DNA of 64,000 nucleotides from Elioraea tepidiphila DSM 17972 (GTDB taxonomy: Bacteria; Pseudomonadota; Alphaproteobacteria; Acetobacterales; Acetobacteraceae), in assembly GCF_000378465.1 (NCBI RefSeq), contig NZ_KB899928.1:1-64000 (forward strand). Direction: 5' to 3'. The notes below the pieces were generated by a model. The model was not told the origin of the DNA. It ran no database searches and saw nothing but the letters and a program-made list of their open reading frames with translations. Below, piece after piece: positions 1-8,790 of the stretch; the first letter of the stretch is position 1, and every line of letters starts with the position of its first letter. A program made the position numbers and the translations under genes.

Positions 1-1
1 A

Positions 2-385
2 GCTTACGACAGCGCCGCCCGCCGCGAGGCGCTGGCCGAAGCCGGCATCGCCGATGGCATCATGCACCGCGGCCATGCGCGGCGTCCGCTCGCGCCCTGG
101 CAACGCTGGATGAACCGTGCGCTTGCGCCGATCCGCGCCCAGGTCGAACGCAGCTTCGGCACGCTCAAGCGCAGCTATGGCTGGCGTCGGGTGCGCTATC
201 GCGGCCTCGCTCGCAACGGCGCCCATCTTCACCTGCTCTGCACCGCCATGAACCTCCGCCGTGCCGAACGCCTCTCGCCTGACAGCAGAGCTGCCCCCGG
301 AGACGCGCCATCAGCCCACCGAACGGCACGCAGCACCCCGCTCTCCGAAATCGCCACCCTCCCTCGCTGCAACCACAGCCAATGA
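2..385 (+). CDS. IS5-family transposase, C-terminal part (5' end outside window)
   Basis: The reading frame is open from base 2, so the gene enters from the left edge; the ATG at 62 is internal. The product contains the C-terminal DDE-type signature of IS5/IS1031-like transposases: VERSFGTLKRSYGWRRVRY, in which the Glu would be the third catalytic acidic residue, followed by LLCTAMNLRRA. About 35 low-complexity residues follow that motif before the stop, probably reading into the IS end or flank. The element's right inverted repeat could not be identified. The next gene is on the opposite strand, so the IS is at the edge of the accessory region. Whether the full element is intact cannot be judged here. 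Confidence 0.85.
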   Translation, partial: AYDSAARREALAEAGIADGIMHRGHARRPLAPWQRWMNRALAPIRAQVERSFGTLKRSYGWRRVRYRGLARNGAHLHLLCTAMNLRRAERLSPDSRAAPGDAPSAHRTARSTPLSEIATLPRCNHSQ

Positions 386-551
386 AACCCGTTCCGCTGA
401 GGCCTCCAAAGACGAGGGCGCGGCTCGTGGTCCCGCTGCGCGGCGATCGGCTGCATACGGCGTTCGGCTGCCGTGTCACACAGCCGGCGCCGGTCGGGCC
501 GCCGATCCCCAGCCTGGTCAGCCTCGATCGCACACCGCCGAGGACCCCGCG

Positions 552-1595
552 CTACGAACCTGTGTCCCGCGCGATGCGAAGCATGACCGCGCCCGGCCTG
601 GGCCTGGTAACCGGCATCACAAGCACGGCCGCGGGATAGGGTGTGCGGATCTCGCCGACACCGTCATGGCCGAGATAGGTGCCGGCTTCGGCGATCTCGA
701 CGATATCCGGCCACACGGATTCGAGTTCGGCGCCCGCACAGCGAGCGCGGAACGTATGCGTCACCGTCAGAACTCTTGGTGGCGCCACCGGCACCGACAT
801 GCCGAACGCGTGCGCCGTGCCGGCATCGATCGTCCCCACATGCGCCATCAGGTGCAGAGCGGCCCGGAGCGCATTGGCCCCGGTTTCCGCAACCCAGTGT
901 TGGCCGCATTCCACCACCAGACCGACCCTCGTTCCATCTTCCGCGCCGAGCCCGCGCCAGTCGCGCAGCCGTCCGGCGCCGTCGTCGCGGATGACGAGCG
1001 GGGGCCAGCCGAGCGCGCACGCGAAGGCGACCTTGCGCGGCGGCCAGCCTGGCAGCGTCATCGGCGGCGAGGGCTGCTGCGTCGAATGCAGGTCGAGCAG
1101 GACGTCGACCGTTTCGATGAAGTGGCGCAGCTCCCGCGCACGATCCAGCTCGACGCCCGCCTCCGCCGCATCCAGATGCGCCTGCTGCCAGATCCGATTC
1201 ATGTCGTGGTCGATATAGAAGGCCCGGTTCGGCGCAAACGGATCCCACCGCTGATGGGCGCGCCAGTTGTTGAACAGCAGCGAGAGCCGTCCGCGCCGCG
1301 GCCGCACACGCTCGCGCAGGAGCAGATCGAGCGCGTAGCTGCCGCAGATCTCCTCGCCATGGGTGAGCGCGACCAGGGCCACGTGGGGCCCTGGCTCCGT
1401 CGCCTCGAAGCTCCAGAGATACGGGATGCCGGTATTGCCCTCGGCCCAGCGGTCGATCGGTACCGGCGCGACCTCGATCGGGAAACCGTGGGGATAGGGC
1501 GGCGTGGGGTTGAACGGACGCGGATAGAAGGGCGAGTCGGGATTGCCGATATCGCTAAACGCAGCGGCTTGGGTGGCGTCGGTCTGGTGTTGCAT
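552..1595 (-). CDS. Succinylglutamate desuccinylase/aspartoacylase family (M14-like) deacylase
   Basis: A 347-residue zinc amidohydrolase of the AstE/ASPA family, which removes acyl groups from N-acyl amino acids. The zinc motif H-x-x-E is seen as THGEE near residue 79, and the third-ligand region as LLDLHST near residue 167; HDMNRIW is the usual conserved block between them. No signal peptide is present, so it acts in the cytoplasm. It is divergent from the peptide-type binding protein at 1668 with only 72 bp between start codons, and a perfect 12-bp palindrome covers its start. Together with the PLP enzyme and the amino-acid importer it suggests uptake and deacylation of an N-acylated amino acid (inference). 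Substrate is not predictable; DoeB-like N-acetyl-diaminobutyrate deacetylase is one alternative. Confidence 0.85.
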   Translation of the reverse strand: MQHQTDATQAAAFSDIGNPDSPFYPRPFNPTPPYPHGFPIEVAPVPIDRWAEGNTGIPYLWSFEATEPGPHVALVALTHGEEICGSYALDLLLRERVRPRRGRLSLLFNNWRAHQRWDPFAPNRAFYIDHDMNRIWQQAHLDAAEAGVELDRARELRHFIETVDVLLDLHSTQQPSPPMTLPGWPPRKVAFACALGWPPLVIRDDGAGRLRDWRGLGAEDGTRVGLVVECGQHWVAETGANALRAALHLMAHVGTIDAGTAHAFGMSVPVAPPRVLTVTHTFRARCAGAELESVWPDIVEIAEAGTYLGHDGVGEIRTPYPAAVLVMPVTRPRPGAVMLRIARDTGS

Positions 1596-1605
1596 GTGAT
1601 CACAT
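1594..1605. promoter_or_regulatory. Perfect 12-bp palindrome in divergent promoter region
   Basis: ATGTGATCACAT is its own reverse complement and overlaps the first base of the deacylase start codon, in the 72-bp gap between divergent genes. It could be the operator of the GntR regulator encoded at the end of the plus-strand operon (9530-10234). No -35/-10 pair is clear. Confidence 0.35.
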
Positions 1606-1667
1606 TACCGCCTAACCTCGTGGGCAACCAGAACGATCCGGCGCCGCCGGAGATGGAGATGTCCACG

Positions 1668-3299
1668 ATGAGGCAGCGTCCCGAGTCGCCGAGCTCCACC
1701 CTCGCCCTGTCGCGCCGTTCCCTCGGGCGCGGAACGATCGCAGCCCTCGGCGGTGTCCTCGCCGCGCCGGCGATCCTGCGCGCCCAGCAGGGCGCGCCTT
1801 CCCGCGTGCTGACCATCGCCGCGGCGGCAGAGCCGACCTCGCTCGATCCCCATTTCCAGGACCACGACCCGACGATCAACCTGCAGCGGCACATCTACGA
1901 GTTCCTGGTCGGGCAGGGGCCGCGGATGGAACTGATCCCCGAACTCGCGGAGAGCTGGCGCGCGCGCGATCCGCTCACCTGGGAGTTCCGGCTGCGTCGG
2001 GGTGTCGTCTGGCATGACGGCGCGCCGTTCACGGCCGCCGACGTGATCGCCTCGTTCCGCCGTGTTCCGACGGTGGAGAACAGCCCGTCCTCCTTCGTGC
2101 CGTATCTGCGGCAGATCACCGCGATGGAGGCCGAGGACGCCCACACGCTGGTGCTGCGCACGGCCGCACCTTTCCCGTTGATGCCCAACTACATGGGCGC
2201 GGTGATGATCGTGCCGGCGCGGTTCGAGAGCACGAAGACCGCCGAATTCAACACCATGGCCGCGGCGATCGGCACCGGGCCGTATCGCGTCGTCGAGTAT
2301 GCGCGCGGCCAGCGCATCGTGCTGGAGGCGAACCCGCATCATTGGGCCGGGCCGCCCCCCTACAAGCGCGTCGTCTTCCGCCCGATCACGGCCACCGGCT
2401 CGCGCGTTGCCGCGCTGCTCTCGGGCGATGTCGACCTGATCGAGCAGCCGCCGCCGGTGGACATCCCGGCGCTGCGCGCCAACCCGGCGATCCGCGTGTG
2501 GGAGAGCGTGGGCAACCGCATCGTCTATTTCGGCTTCGACTTCCACCGCGATCGCGCCGTCGGCGTGACCGGCCATGACGGCAGCCCGATTCCCAACCCG
2601 TTCCGCGACCTGCGCGTGCGCCAGGCCTTGAACCTCGCGATCAACCGCGAGGCGATCTGCAACAGGGTGATGGAGGGGCTCGCCTTCCCTGCCAACCAGA
2701 TGGTCTCGGCCGGGGTGTTCGGCCACGATCCCGCAATCCCGGCGCCGGTGTTCGATCCCGACCGGGCGCGGCGCCTGCTCGCCGAGGCCGGGTATCCGAA
2801 CGGCTTCCGCATGACCATCCACGGCACCTCCGACCGGCTCGTCAACGACGAGAAGGTGCTCCAGGCGCTCGCGCAGATGTTCGCGCGCATCGGTGTGCGC
2901 GCCGAGGTGGACGCGATGCTCTCCACCGCGTTCTTCCCGCGCGTCAACCGTCTCGAGTTCAGCTTCTTCTTCAACTCCTGGGGCGCGGGTTCGTCGGGCG
3001 GAGTGACGACGATCCGCACCGCGCTCGCCACCTATGACGATGCCAAGGGTATGGGGCGGGGCAATCGCGGCCGGTACTCCAATCCCGAGGTCGATCGGCG
3101 CATCCACGCGGCGCTGGAGACGCTGGACGATGGGGAACGCGAGCGGCTCATCCGCGAGGCGACCGCGCTCGCCATGGCCGACGTCGCCGTGATTCCGACC
3201 CATTGGACCATGAACCTCTGGGCCAGCCGGGCCAACGTCGTCTATCAGCCGCGGGTGGACGGGTTCACGCTGGCAACGAAGATGCGCCCGACGGCCTGA
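1668..3299 (+). CDS. ABC transporter substrate-binding protein, family 5 (peptide/nickel type)
   Basis: A 543-residue periplasmic solute-binding protein of the DppA/OppA class. The start at 1668 has GGAG nine bases upstream (ATGs at 1653 and 1659 are alternatives); the open frame continues far upstream but that part is antisense to the deacylase. The N-terminus has a Tat-type signal, SRRSLGRG, then a hydrophobic stretch ending AILRAQQ. The body carries the family pattern of EPTSLDPH near the mature start, TWEFRLRRGVVWHDGAPFTA, and VRQALNLAINR. No family 5 permease or ATPase lies nearby, so it must borrow one encoded elsewhere. The esterase gene starts 5 bp after its stop, indicating co-transcription. 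Confidence 0.9.
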   Translation: MRQRPESPSSTLALSRRSLGRGTIAALGGVLAAPAILRAQQGAPSRVLTIAAAAEPTSLDPHFQDHDPTINLQRHIYEFLVGQGPRMELIPELAESWRARDPLTWEFRLRRGVVWHDGAPFTAADVIASFRRVPTVENSPSSFVPYLRQITAMEAEDAHTLVLRTAAPFPLMPNYMGAVMIVPARFESTKTAEFNTMAAAIGTGPYRVVEYARGQRIVLEANPHHWAGPPPYKRVVFRPITATGSRVAALLSGDVDLIEQPPPVDIPALRANPAIRVWESVGNRIVYFGFDFHRDRAVGVTGHDGSPIPNPFRDLRVRQALNLAINREAICNRVMEGLAFPANQMVSAGVFGHDPAIPAPVFDPDRARRLLAEAGYPNGFRMTIHGTSDRLVNDEKVLQALAQMFARIGVRAEVDAMLSTAFFPRVNRLEFSFFFNSWGAGSSGGVTTIRTALATYDDAKGMGRGNRGRYSNPEVDRRIHAALETLDDGERERLIREATALAMADVAVIPTHWTMNLWASRANVVYQPRVDGFTLATKMRPTA

Positions 3300-3304
3300 C
3301 GCCG

Positions 3305-4165
3305 ATGCTGGCGCATGCGCGGCGACCACGGTTCATCGCGCGGTATGACACGGGCGTCACGCCCTATTGGGCGTCGCAGGCCGAGCCGCGCGTCGGCTAC
3401 CGGCTGTGCGTACCGGCGGACTACAAGCCGGCAGGCACGTCGCGCCATCCTTTGCTCGTGTCGCTGCATGGCTCCATGCGCGAGGATCACGCCGAACCGT
3501 TCCGGAACCTGGTCGAGGCGACCGGCGCGATCGTCCTGGCGCCGGTCTTTCCCGGTGGGCTCGCGATTCCCGACGACCTCGATGCCTACAAGTTCCTCCG
3601 CTTCAAGGACTTTGCCTGCGATCACCTGCTATTCGCGATGATCGCCGAGGTCGCGGCCAAGTACCGGCTGGAGGGCAACGGCGTGCCGTTCACCATGTTC
3701 GGTTTCTCCGGCGGGGCGCAGTTCACGCACCGTTTCCTCTACCTCCATCCGAATCGGCTGCGGGCGGTTTCGCTCGCGGCGCCGGGCCTCGTGACCCTGC
3801 TCGACGATCGGCTCCCGTGGTGGGTCGGCACGGGCGGCATGGCGGAGGCGTTCGGAACCGATGCGATCGACCGCGGCGCGATCGCGCGCGTGCCCGTGCA
3901 GATCGTGGTCGGTGCGCTCGATGACGATCCGGCCGAGATCACGATCCGCGAAGGTGCCCATGACTGGATGCCCGGGATCAATGACGCCGGTCGCACGCGA
4001 CTCGAACGCGCCACTGCGCTCGCCGCCAGCCTGCGCCGTGCCGGCGTGACCGTGCACCACGAGCTCGTTCCCGGTGCCGGACATGACCACCTCGCGCTGA
4101 TCCCGGCCGCGATGCCGTTTCTCGCCGCCATGCTTTCCCGAACCCAGCAGGAGACCTCCGCATGA
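3305..4165 (+). CDS. Alpha/beta hydrolase (serine esterase type)
   Basis: A 286-residue predicted hydrolase. The nucleophile elbow is FGFSGGAQF (G-x-S-G-G), HGS after the third strand is a likely oxyanion element, and a late GAGHDH supplies the probable catalytic His; an acid is likely in GALDDDPAE. No signal peptide is evident. The ATG at 3305 is chosen because it follows the previous stop by 5 bp and the earlier in-frame residues are antisense-like extension. Its stop overlaps the next ATG (ATGA). The fold resembles PHB-depolymerase/feruloyl-esterase-like proteins, but the substrate cannot be named. It probably cleaves an ester or amide in the same compound handled by the neighbouring deacylase and PLP enzyme. 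Confidence 0.75.
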   Translation: MLAHARRPRFIARYDTGVTPYWASQAEPRVGYRLCVPADYKPAGTSRHPLLVSLHGSMREDHAEPFRNLVEATGAIVLAPVFPGGLAIPDDLDAYKFLRFKDFACDHLLFAMIAEVAAKYRLEGNGVPFTMFGFSGGAQFTHRFLYLHPNRLRAVSLAAPGLVTLLDDRLPWWVGTGGMAEAFGTDAIDRGAIARVPVQIVVGALDDDPAEITIREGAHDWMPGINDAGRTRLERATALAASLRRAGVTVHHELVPGAGHDHLALIPAAMPFLAAMLSRTQQETSA

Positions 4166-5430
4166 CCGCAGGCCCGAGACGCTCCATCCCCGCGACGGGC
4201 CGACCGTGGGAGGATCTCAAGGCCGAGCTCGAGGCCGCGAAGAAGGACGACTTCTCGTGGCGCGAGGGGAGGATGGCGCTCTACTTCTACTATCTCAACG
4301 AGGAGGTGAAGCGCGTCCAGCAGGAGGCCTATCTCAGCTACTGGACCGAGAACGCGATGGGCCAGCGCGCGTTTCCCAGCATGAAGAAGCTGGAGGACGA
4401 GGTGATCGCAATGGGCCTCGACCTGCTGCACGCTCCGCCCGAGGCCACCGCGACCTTCACCTCGGGCGGCACCGAGAGCATCCTGCTCGCGATCAAGACC
4501 GCGCGTGACTGGGCGCGCGCCACCAAGGGCATCACCGAACCGAACATGGTGCTGCCGCGCACGGCGCACCCGGCGTTCGACCGTGCGGCCGAGTATTTCG
4601 GCGTGCGCGCGATCCGCGTGCCGACCACGCGCAACGACTTCCGGGCGGATGTCGCGGCCATGGCCGAGCGCATCGACCGCGATACGATCCTGCTGCTGGG
4701 CAGCGCGCCGAACTACCCCTTCGGTGTGTTCGACCCGATCCGCGAGATCGCGGCCCTCGCGGAGGAGCGGGGGCTCTGGATGCATGTCGATGCCTGCGTC
4801 GGTGGCTTCCTCGCCCCGTTCGTGCGGCGGCTCGGCTACGACATTCCCGACTTCGACTTCGTCATCCCCGGCGTCACCTCGATCTCCGCCGATCTGCACA
4901 AGTATGGCTACGCGCCCAAGGGCGCATCGCTGATGCTGCTGCGTGACCGTGCGCTGCAACAGCACCAGACCTTCACCTTCAGCGGCTGGGAGCGGGGTAC
5001 CTACGCTTCGAACACGGTGCAAGGTACGCGCGCCGGGGGCGCGGTCGCGGCCGCCTGGGCGGTGATGAACTATCTCGGCCAGGACGGCTACACGCACTGG
5101 GCGCGCGTGATCATGGATACGGTGGAGACGCTGACGCGCGGGATCAACGCGATCCCGGGCCTTGCGGTGCTGGAGCCGCATGAGCTCTGCATCTTCGTCT
5201 ATCGCTCGACCGATCCTGCACTCGATATCGGCCTGGTCGCCGAGGCGATGACGCGGCGGGACTGGTTTGTCGGACGCCAGGCCGAGCCGCCGGGCATTCA
5301 TCTGCATCTCAACCCGGTGCATGCCGAGACGGCGGAGCTCTATCTCGCCGATCTCGCGGCATCGGTCGCCGAGGTTCGCGAGGCTGGCGCGCGCGCGCGC
5401 GCGGCCCAGCCTGCCGGACAGACCTACTGA
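4162..5430 (+). CDS. PLP-dependent decarboxylase/lyase (group II, sphingosine-1-phosphate-lyase-like)
   Basis: A 422-residue fold-type I PLP enzyme of the group II decarboxylase family, closest in look to the sphingosine-phosphate lyase branch. TFTSGGTES near residue 92 is the phosphate-binding loop, VDACVGGF contains the Asp that pairs with the pyridine nitrogen, and SADLHKYGYAPKG contains the Schiff-base Lys. The start overlaps the hydrolase stop by 4 bp. Family reactions are amino-acid decarboxylation or retro-aldol cleavage of a phosphorylated amino alcohol. Placed directly upstream of an amino-acid ABC importer, it probably acts on the imported amino acid or its amine. The substrate is unknown. 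Confidence 0.85.
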   Translation: MTAGPRRSIPATGRPWEDLKAELEAAKKDDFSWREGRMALYFYYLNEEVKRVQQEAYLSYWTENAMGQRAFPSMKKLEDEVIAMGLDLLHAPPEATATFTSGGTESILLAIKTARDWARATKGITEPNMVLPRTAHPAFDRAAEYFGVRAIRVPTTRNDFRADVAAMAERIDRDTILLLGSAPNYPFGVFDPIREIAALAEERGLWMHVDACVGGFLAPFVRRLGYDIPDFDFVIPGVTSISADLHKYGYAPKGASLMLLRDRALQQHQTFTFSGWERGTYASNTVQGTRAGGAVAAAWAVMNYLGQDGYTHWARVIMDTVETLTRGINAIPGLAVLEPHELCIFVYRSTDPALDIGLVAEAMTRRDWFVGRQAEPPGIHLHLNPVHAETAELYLADLAASVAEVREAGARARAAQPAGQTY

Positions 5431-5460
5431 CAAGAACCCAACGGGAGAGGGAGAACGGAG

Positions 5461-6492
5461 ATGTTGCGCAGGACCGCATTGGCCGCGGCCGCACTGCTTG
5501 GCCTCGGCGCGGCCGGGGACGCGATGGCCCAGGCCGCACCCGACCAGCTCAAGACGATCCGCGACCGTGGCGTGTTCCGCTGCGGCGTGTACGAGAACGT
5601 CCCGGGGCTCTCGGCGCTCGATGCCCAGGGCAACCGGGTGGGCTTCGACGTCGACTACTGCCGGGCCATGGCGGCCGCGGTGCTCGGTGACGGCAGCAAG
5701 GTCGAGTTCCGCACCATGACGCTCGCCCAGGGCATCCCGGCGCTGAAATCGGGCGAGGTGGACATGATCGCGCTGGCGCTCACCTACACGATCCAGCGTG
5801 ACACGGAGCTCGGCCTCGATTTCGTCGGGCCGACCCTCTACTCCGGCCACGCCTTCATGGTGCACAAGCGTTCAGGCGCGACCAAGCTCGCCGACCTGAA
5901 CGGGGCGACGATCTGCCTGGTGGCGGGTGGCATCACCGACACCTTGATCTCGGACTACTTCCGCGCGCGGAACATGACCTTCCGGCCCGTGGCGATCGAG
6001 AACACGACGCAGATGTACGCGCTCTACGAGGAGGGGCGCTGCGACGTGGTGACCTCCGAGGTGCCGTTCCTCGGGATGCGCCGGTCGCGGCTGCGCAACC
6101 CGGCCGACCACCTGATCCTGCCGGAGATGTTCGCCAAGTCGCACATGGGTCCGGTGGTGCGCGATGACGACCGCGCCTACAGCCACGTCGCGCGCTGGGT
6201 GCACTTCGCGCTGGTGAACGCCGAGGAGATGGGCATCACCCGCGAGAACGTCGCCAGGATGGCATCGGAGAGCCGCGATCCTGCGATCCGGCGCTTCCTC
6301 GGCGTGGAGGGCGAGATCGGCATCAAGATGGGACTCGCCAATGACTGGACGCAGAAGGTGATCGCCGCGGTCGGCAACTACGGCGAGATCTTCGACCGCC
6401 ACTACGGCGCGCAGTCGGTGATCAAGCTGCCGCGCGGGCTGAACGCGCTCGCCTTCGACGGCGGGCTGCAATGGTCCCCCACCTGGCGGTGA
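5461..6492 (+). CDS. aapJ: Amino-acid ABC transporter substrate-binding protein (AapJ/BztA-like)
   Basis: A 343-residue family 3 binding protein. It has a cleavable signal peptide ending near residue 23 (AMAQA), then LKTIRDRGVFRCGV, the usual start of the general L-amino-acid binding protein. GFDVDYCRAMAAAVLGD and RTMTLAQGIPALKSGEVD are typical of the AapJ branch, as is the long C-terminal section ending near GGLQWSP. A strong purine-rich Shine-Dalgarno (GGGAGAGGGAG) precedes the ATG. It heads the four-gene aapJQMP-type set, which imports broad-range polar amino acids. A 10-bp inverted repeat directly after its stop may set the binding protein to permease ratio. Confidence 0.9.
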   Translation: MLRRTALAAAALLGLGAAGDAMAQAAPDQLKTIRDRGVFRCGVYENVPGLSALDAQGNRVGFDVDYCRAMAAAVLGDGSKVEFRTMTLAQGIPALKSGEVDMIALALTYTIQRDTELGLDFVGPTLYSGHAFMVHKRSGATKLADLNGATICLVAGGITDTLISDYFRARNMTFRPVAIENTTQMYALYEEGRCDVVTSEVPFLGMRRSRLRNPADHLILPEMFAKSHMGPVVRDDDRAYSHVARWVHFALVNAEEMGITRENVARMASESRDPAIRRFLGVEGEIGIKMGLANDWTQKVIAAVGNYGEIFDRHYGAQSVIKLPRGLNALAFDGGLQWSPTWR

Positions 6493-6500
6493 TGTCGCCG

Positions 6501-6538
6501 AAGCCCGCTCGGCGCGCGCTCGCGCGATGAGCGGGCTT
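6501..6538 (+). repeat. 10-bp inverted repeat spanning the aapQ start codon
   Basis: AAGCCCGCTC (6501-6510) and GAGCGGGCTT (6529-6538) are perfect reverse complements with an 18-nt loop. In mRNA the stem would follow the aapJ stop and bury the first codons of aapQ. Such stems commonly stabilise the binding-protein message and damp permease translation. Confidence 0.5.
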
Positions 6539-7678
6539 GCGACGCTCTGGCTTCGCCCCGGCGTGCGCGCTGCCGTCTGGCAGGCACTCGCCGCGGCGGC
6601 CGTGCTCGCCGCCCTGCTGTGGGTTGCCGGCAACATCGCCGGCAACGTTGCCCGTCGCGGTCTCGACATCGATTTCGGCTTCCTCGCCGGGCGAGCGAGC
6701 TTCGAGTTCGGCGAGAACCTGATCGGCTACCGTCCGGGCGACACCTTCCTCACGGCGTTCCTGGCGGGGCTGGCCAACACGGTCCTGGTCGCCGTACTGG
6801 GGATCGTGCTCACCACCATGGTCGCGACGCTGCTGGCGCTCGCACGCCTGTCGCGGAACCGGCTGCTCTCGCGCCTCGCCTGGATCTGGATCGAGGCGGT
6901 GCGCAACACGCCGCTGCTGCTCCAGCTTCTGTTCTGGCACCAGCTGACGATCCGGACCCTGCCCGCACCTCGCCAGGCGTGGGAGCTGCTGCCTGGAACG
7001 TTCCTGTCCAACCGGGGTTTGGTGTTCCCCGCCCTGTACTGGCAGCCCGCCATGGGACTCGCGCTCGCGGCCCTGGCTGTCGCGATTCTAGCAGCGGTGA
7101 TGCTGAGACGGTTGGCGCTTGCGCGCGGCGACGGTCCGGCACTCCGCACGGGCGCACCGCTGCTGCTGGCGCTTGGCGCACCCGCGGTCCTGTTTGCCGC
7201 AGCGGCCGAGCCGCTCCACGGAAGCGTGCCCGCGCTGCGCGGCTTCAACTTCCAGGGCAGCATCGCGGTGAGTCCGGAGTTCGTCGCGCTGCTGCTCGCC
7301 CTGGTCGTCTATCAGGCCGGCTTCATGGCCGAGACGATCCGCTCAGGGATCCTCGGCGTGCCGAAGGGACAGGTCGAGGCCGCTGCCTCGCTCGGGCTCA
7401 GTCGGCTGCAGCAGCTTCGCCGGGTCGTCTTCCCGCAGGCGCTCTGGATCATCGTGCCGCCGGTGACCAGCCAGTATCTGAGCCTCACCAAGAACTCCTC
7501 ACTCGCCGTGGCGATCGGCTATCCGGATCTGGTACGCGTCTCGCAGGTGACGATCGCCGACACGGGTCGGGCGATCGAATGCATCACCATCCTGCTGCTG
7601 GTCTATCTCTCGCTGTCGCTGTTCACGGCGTTCCTGATGAACCTGTACAACCGCTACCTCATGCGGCGGCGGGGCTGA
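6527..7678 (+). CDS. aapQ: Amino-acid ABC transporter permease (AapQ/BztB-like)
   Basis: A 383-residue inner-membrane permease of the HisM/AapQ type, with hydrophobic helices at the N-terminus (AVLAALLWVAGNIAGN) and a split membrane domain typical of the large Aap permeases. The EAA-type loop that contacts the ATPase is seen as VEAAASLGLSRLQQLRRVVFPQA; the loop before it reads AETIRSGILGVPKGQ. The stop and the next gene's ATG overlap (TGATG), so the two permeases are translationally coupled and form the AapQM heterodimer. Confidence 0.9.
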   Translation: MSGLATLWLRPGVRAAVWQALAAAAVLAALLWVAGNIAGNVARRGLDIDFGFLAGRASFEFGENLIGYRPGDTFLTAFLAGLANTVLVAVLGIVLTTMVATLLALARLSRNRLLSRLAWIWIEAVRNTPLLLQLLFWHQLTIRTLPAPRQAWELLPGTFLSNRGLVFPALYWQPAMGLALAALAVAILAAVMLRRLALARGDGPALRTGAPLLLALGAPAVLFAAAAEPLHGSVPALRGFNFQGSIAVSPEFVALLLALVVYQAGFMAETIRSGILGVPKGQVEAAASLGLSRLQQLRRVVFPQALWIIVPPVTSQYLSLTKNSSLAVAIGYPDLVRVSQVTIADTGRAIECITILLLVYLSLSLFTAFLMNLYNRYLMRRRG

Positions 7679-8790
7679 TGGCAGCCGGTCTCGCCGCGGC
7701 CGCCTCGCTGCCCCGGCCGCCGCCGGTGCTTGCGCGCCGACGCTTCGGTTTCGCCGCCGGGCTGTTCGACACCTGGCCGAACGCGCTCGTGACGCTGCTG
7801 CTCGTGTGGTTGCTGATCCGCATCGGCATCGCGATGTGGGACTGGGCGATCGTCCGCGGCGTATGGGAGGCGGAGACCGCCGAGCAGTGCGCGCGCACCG
7901 GCGGGATGTGCTGGGCGTTCCTGGCCGATCGCTGGCGGCTGATCCTGTTCGGTCCGTATCCCTACGCACAGCAGTGGCGGCCGGCGCTTGCGATGGTGCT
8001 GTTCGCGCTGCTGCTCGGCGCGTCGCTGGCGCCGGCGCTCTGGGCGGAGCGGCGCAGCCGCCTCGCACTCGGGATCGCGTGGCCCGTGACGATCGCGGCG
8101 ATCGCCGCGCTACTCTGGGGTGGCGTGCTCGGCCTTCCGGCCGTCCCGTCGCGGCTCTGGGGCGGGCTGCCCCTGACCATGATCCTCGCCTCGGTCGGTG
8201 TGTCGGGCGCCTTCGTGCTGGCGATCCTGCTCGCACTCGGACGCCGGTCGGACATGCCCGTGATCCGCGCGATCTGCACCGGCTTCATCGAGTTCTTCCG
8301 CGGCGTACCGCTGGTCGCGCTGCTGTTCCTCGCCTCGGTGCTGTTTCCCTATTTCGTGCCGCCCGACTGGACCATGGACGTGCTGCTGCGCGCGCAGATC
8401 GCGTTCGCGCTGTTCTTCGCCGCCTACATGGCCGAGGCGATCCGCGGCGGATTGCAGGCGATCCCGCGCGGCCAGTACGCCGCCTGCGAGAGCCTCGGGC
8501 TCACCTACTGGCAGGCGCAGCGGCGCATCATCCTGCCGCAGGCGCTGCGCACCGTGATCCCCTCGCTGGTCAACATCTTCATCGCCGCGTTCAAGGACAC
8601 TTCGCTGGTCGTCATCATCTCGATGATCGACCTGCTCGGCGCGGCCAATGCCTCGACTGCCGAGGCCAAGTGGTGGGGCCTCTACATCGAACCCTATCTG
8701 TTCGTGGCGTTGATCTATCTCGCGATCTGCGCGGTGATGTCGGCCTACAGCCGCGGGCTCGAGCGCCGGCTCGGACTCGGCGAGCGATGA
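7678..8790 (+). CDS. aapM: Amino-acid ABC transporter permease (AapM/BztC-like)
   Basis: A 370-residue permease partner of the preceding protein. The ATG at 7678 overlaps the aapQ stop, which fixes the start; the frame is open further upstream but overlaps aapQ. The helix block TMILASVGVSGAFVLAILLALGR, the motif AEAIRGGLQAIPRGQ and the EAA loop ACESLGLTYWQAQRRIILPQA identify it as a polar amino-acid permease. The C-terminal VNIFIAAFKDTSLVVIIS is strongly conserved in this family. It overlaps the ATPase gene by 4 bp (ATGA). Confidence 0.9.
   Translation: MAAGLAAAASLPRPPPVLARRRFGFAAGLFDTWPNALVTLLLVWLLIRIGIAMWDWAIVRGVWEAETAEQCARTGGMCWAFLADRWRLILFGPYPYAQQWRPALAMVLFALLLGASLAPALWAERRSRLALGIAWPVTIAAIAALLWGGVLGLPAVPSRLWGGLPLTMILASVGVSGAFVLAILLALGRRSDMPVIRAICTGFIEFFRGVPLVALLFLASVLFPYFVPPDWTMDVLLRAQIAFALFFAAYMAEAIRGGLQAIPRGQYAACESLGLTYWQAQRRIILPQALRTVIPSLVNIFIAAFKDTSLVVIISMIDLLGAANASTAEAKWWGLYIEPYLFVALIYLAICAVMSAYSRGLERRLGLGER

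Noticed and set aside
261-1667. Long plus-strand frame upstream of the first binding protein
   Set aside because: It is antisense to the well-supported deacylase and has Arg/His/Pro-rich composition; the Shine-Dalgarno supports the start at 1668.
1605-3329. 574-residue minus-strand frame
   Set aside because: It mirrors the binding-protein gene in high-GC DNA and has no domain or ribosome-binding site.
3739-5865. 708-residue minus-strand frame
   Set aside because: It runs opposite an esterase, a PLP enzyme and aapJ, all with clear motifs; its composition is that of an antisense frame.
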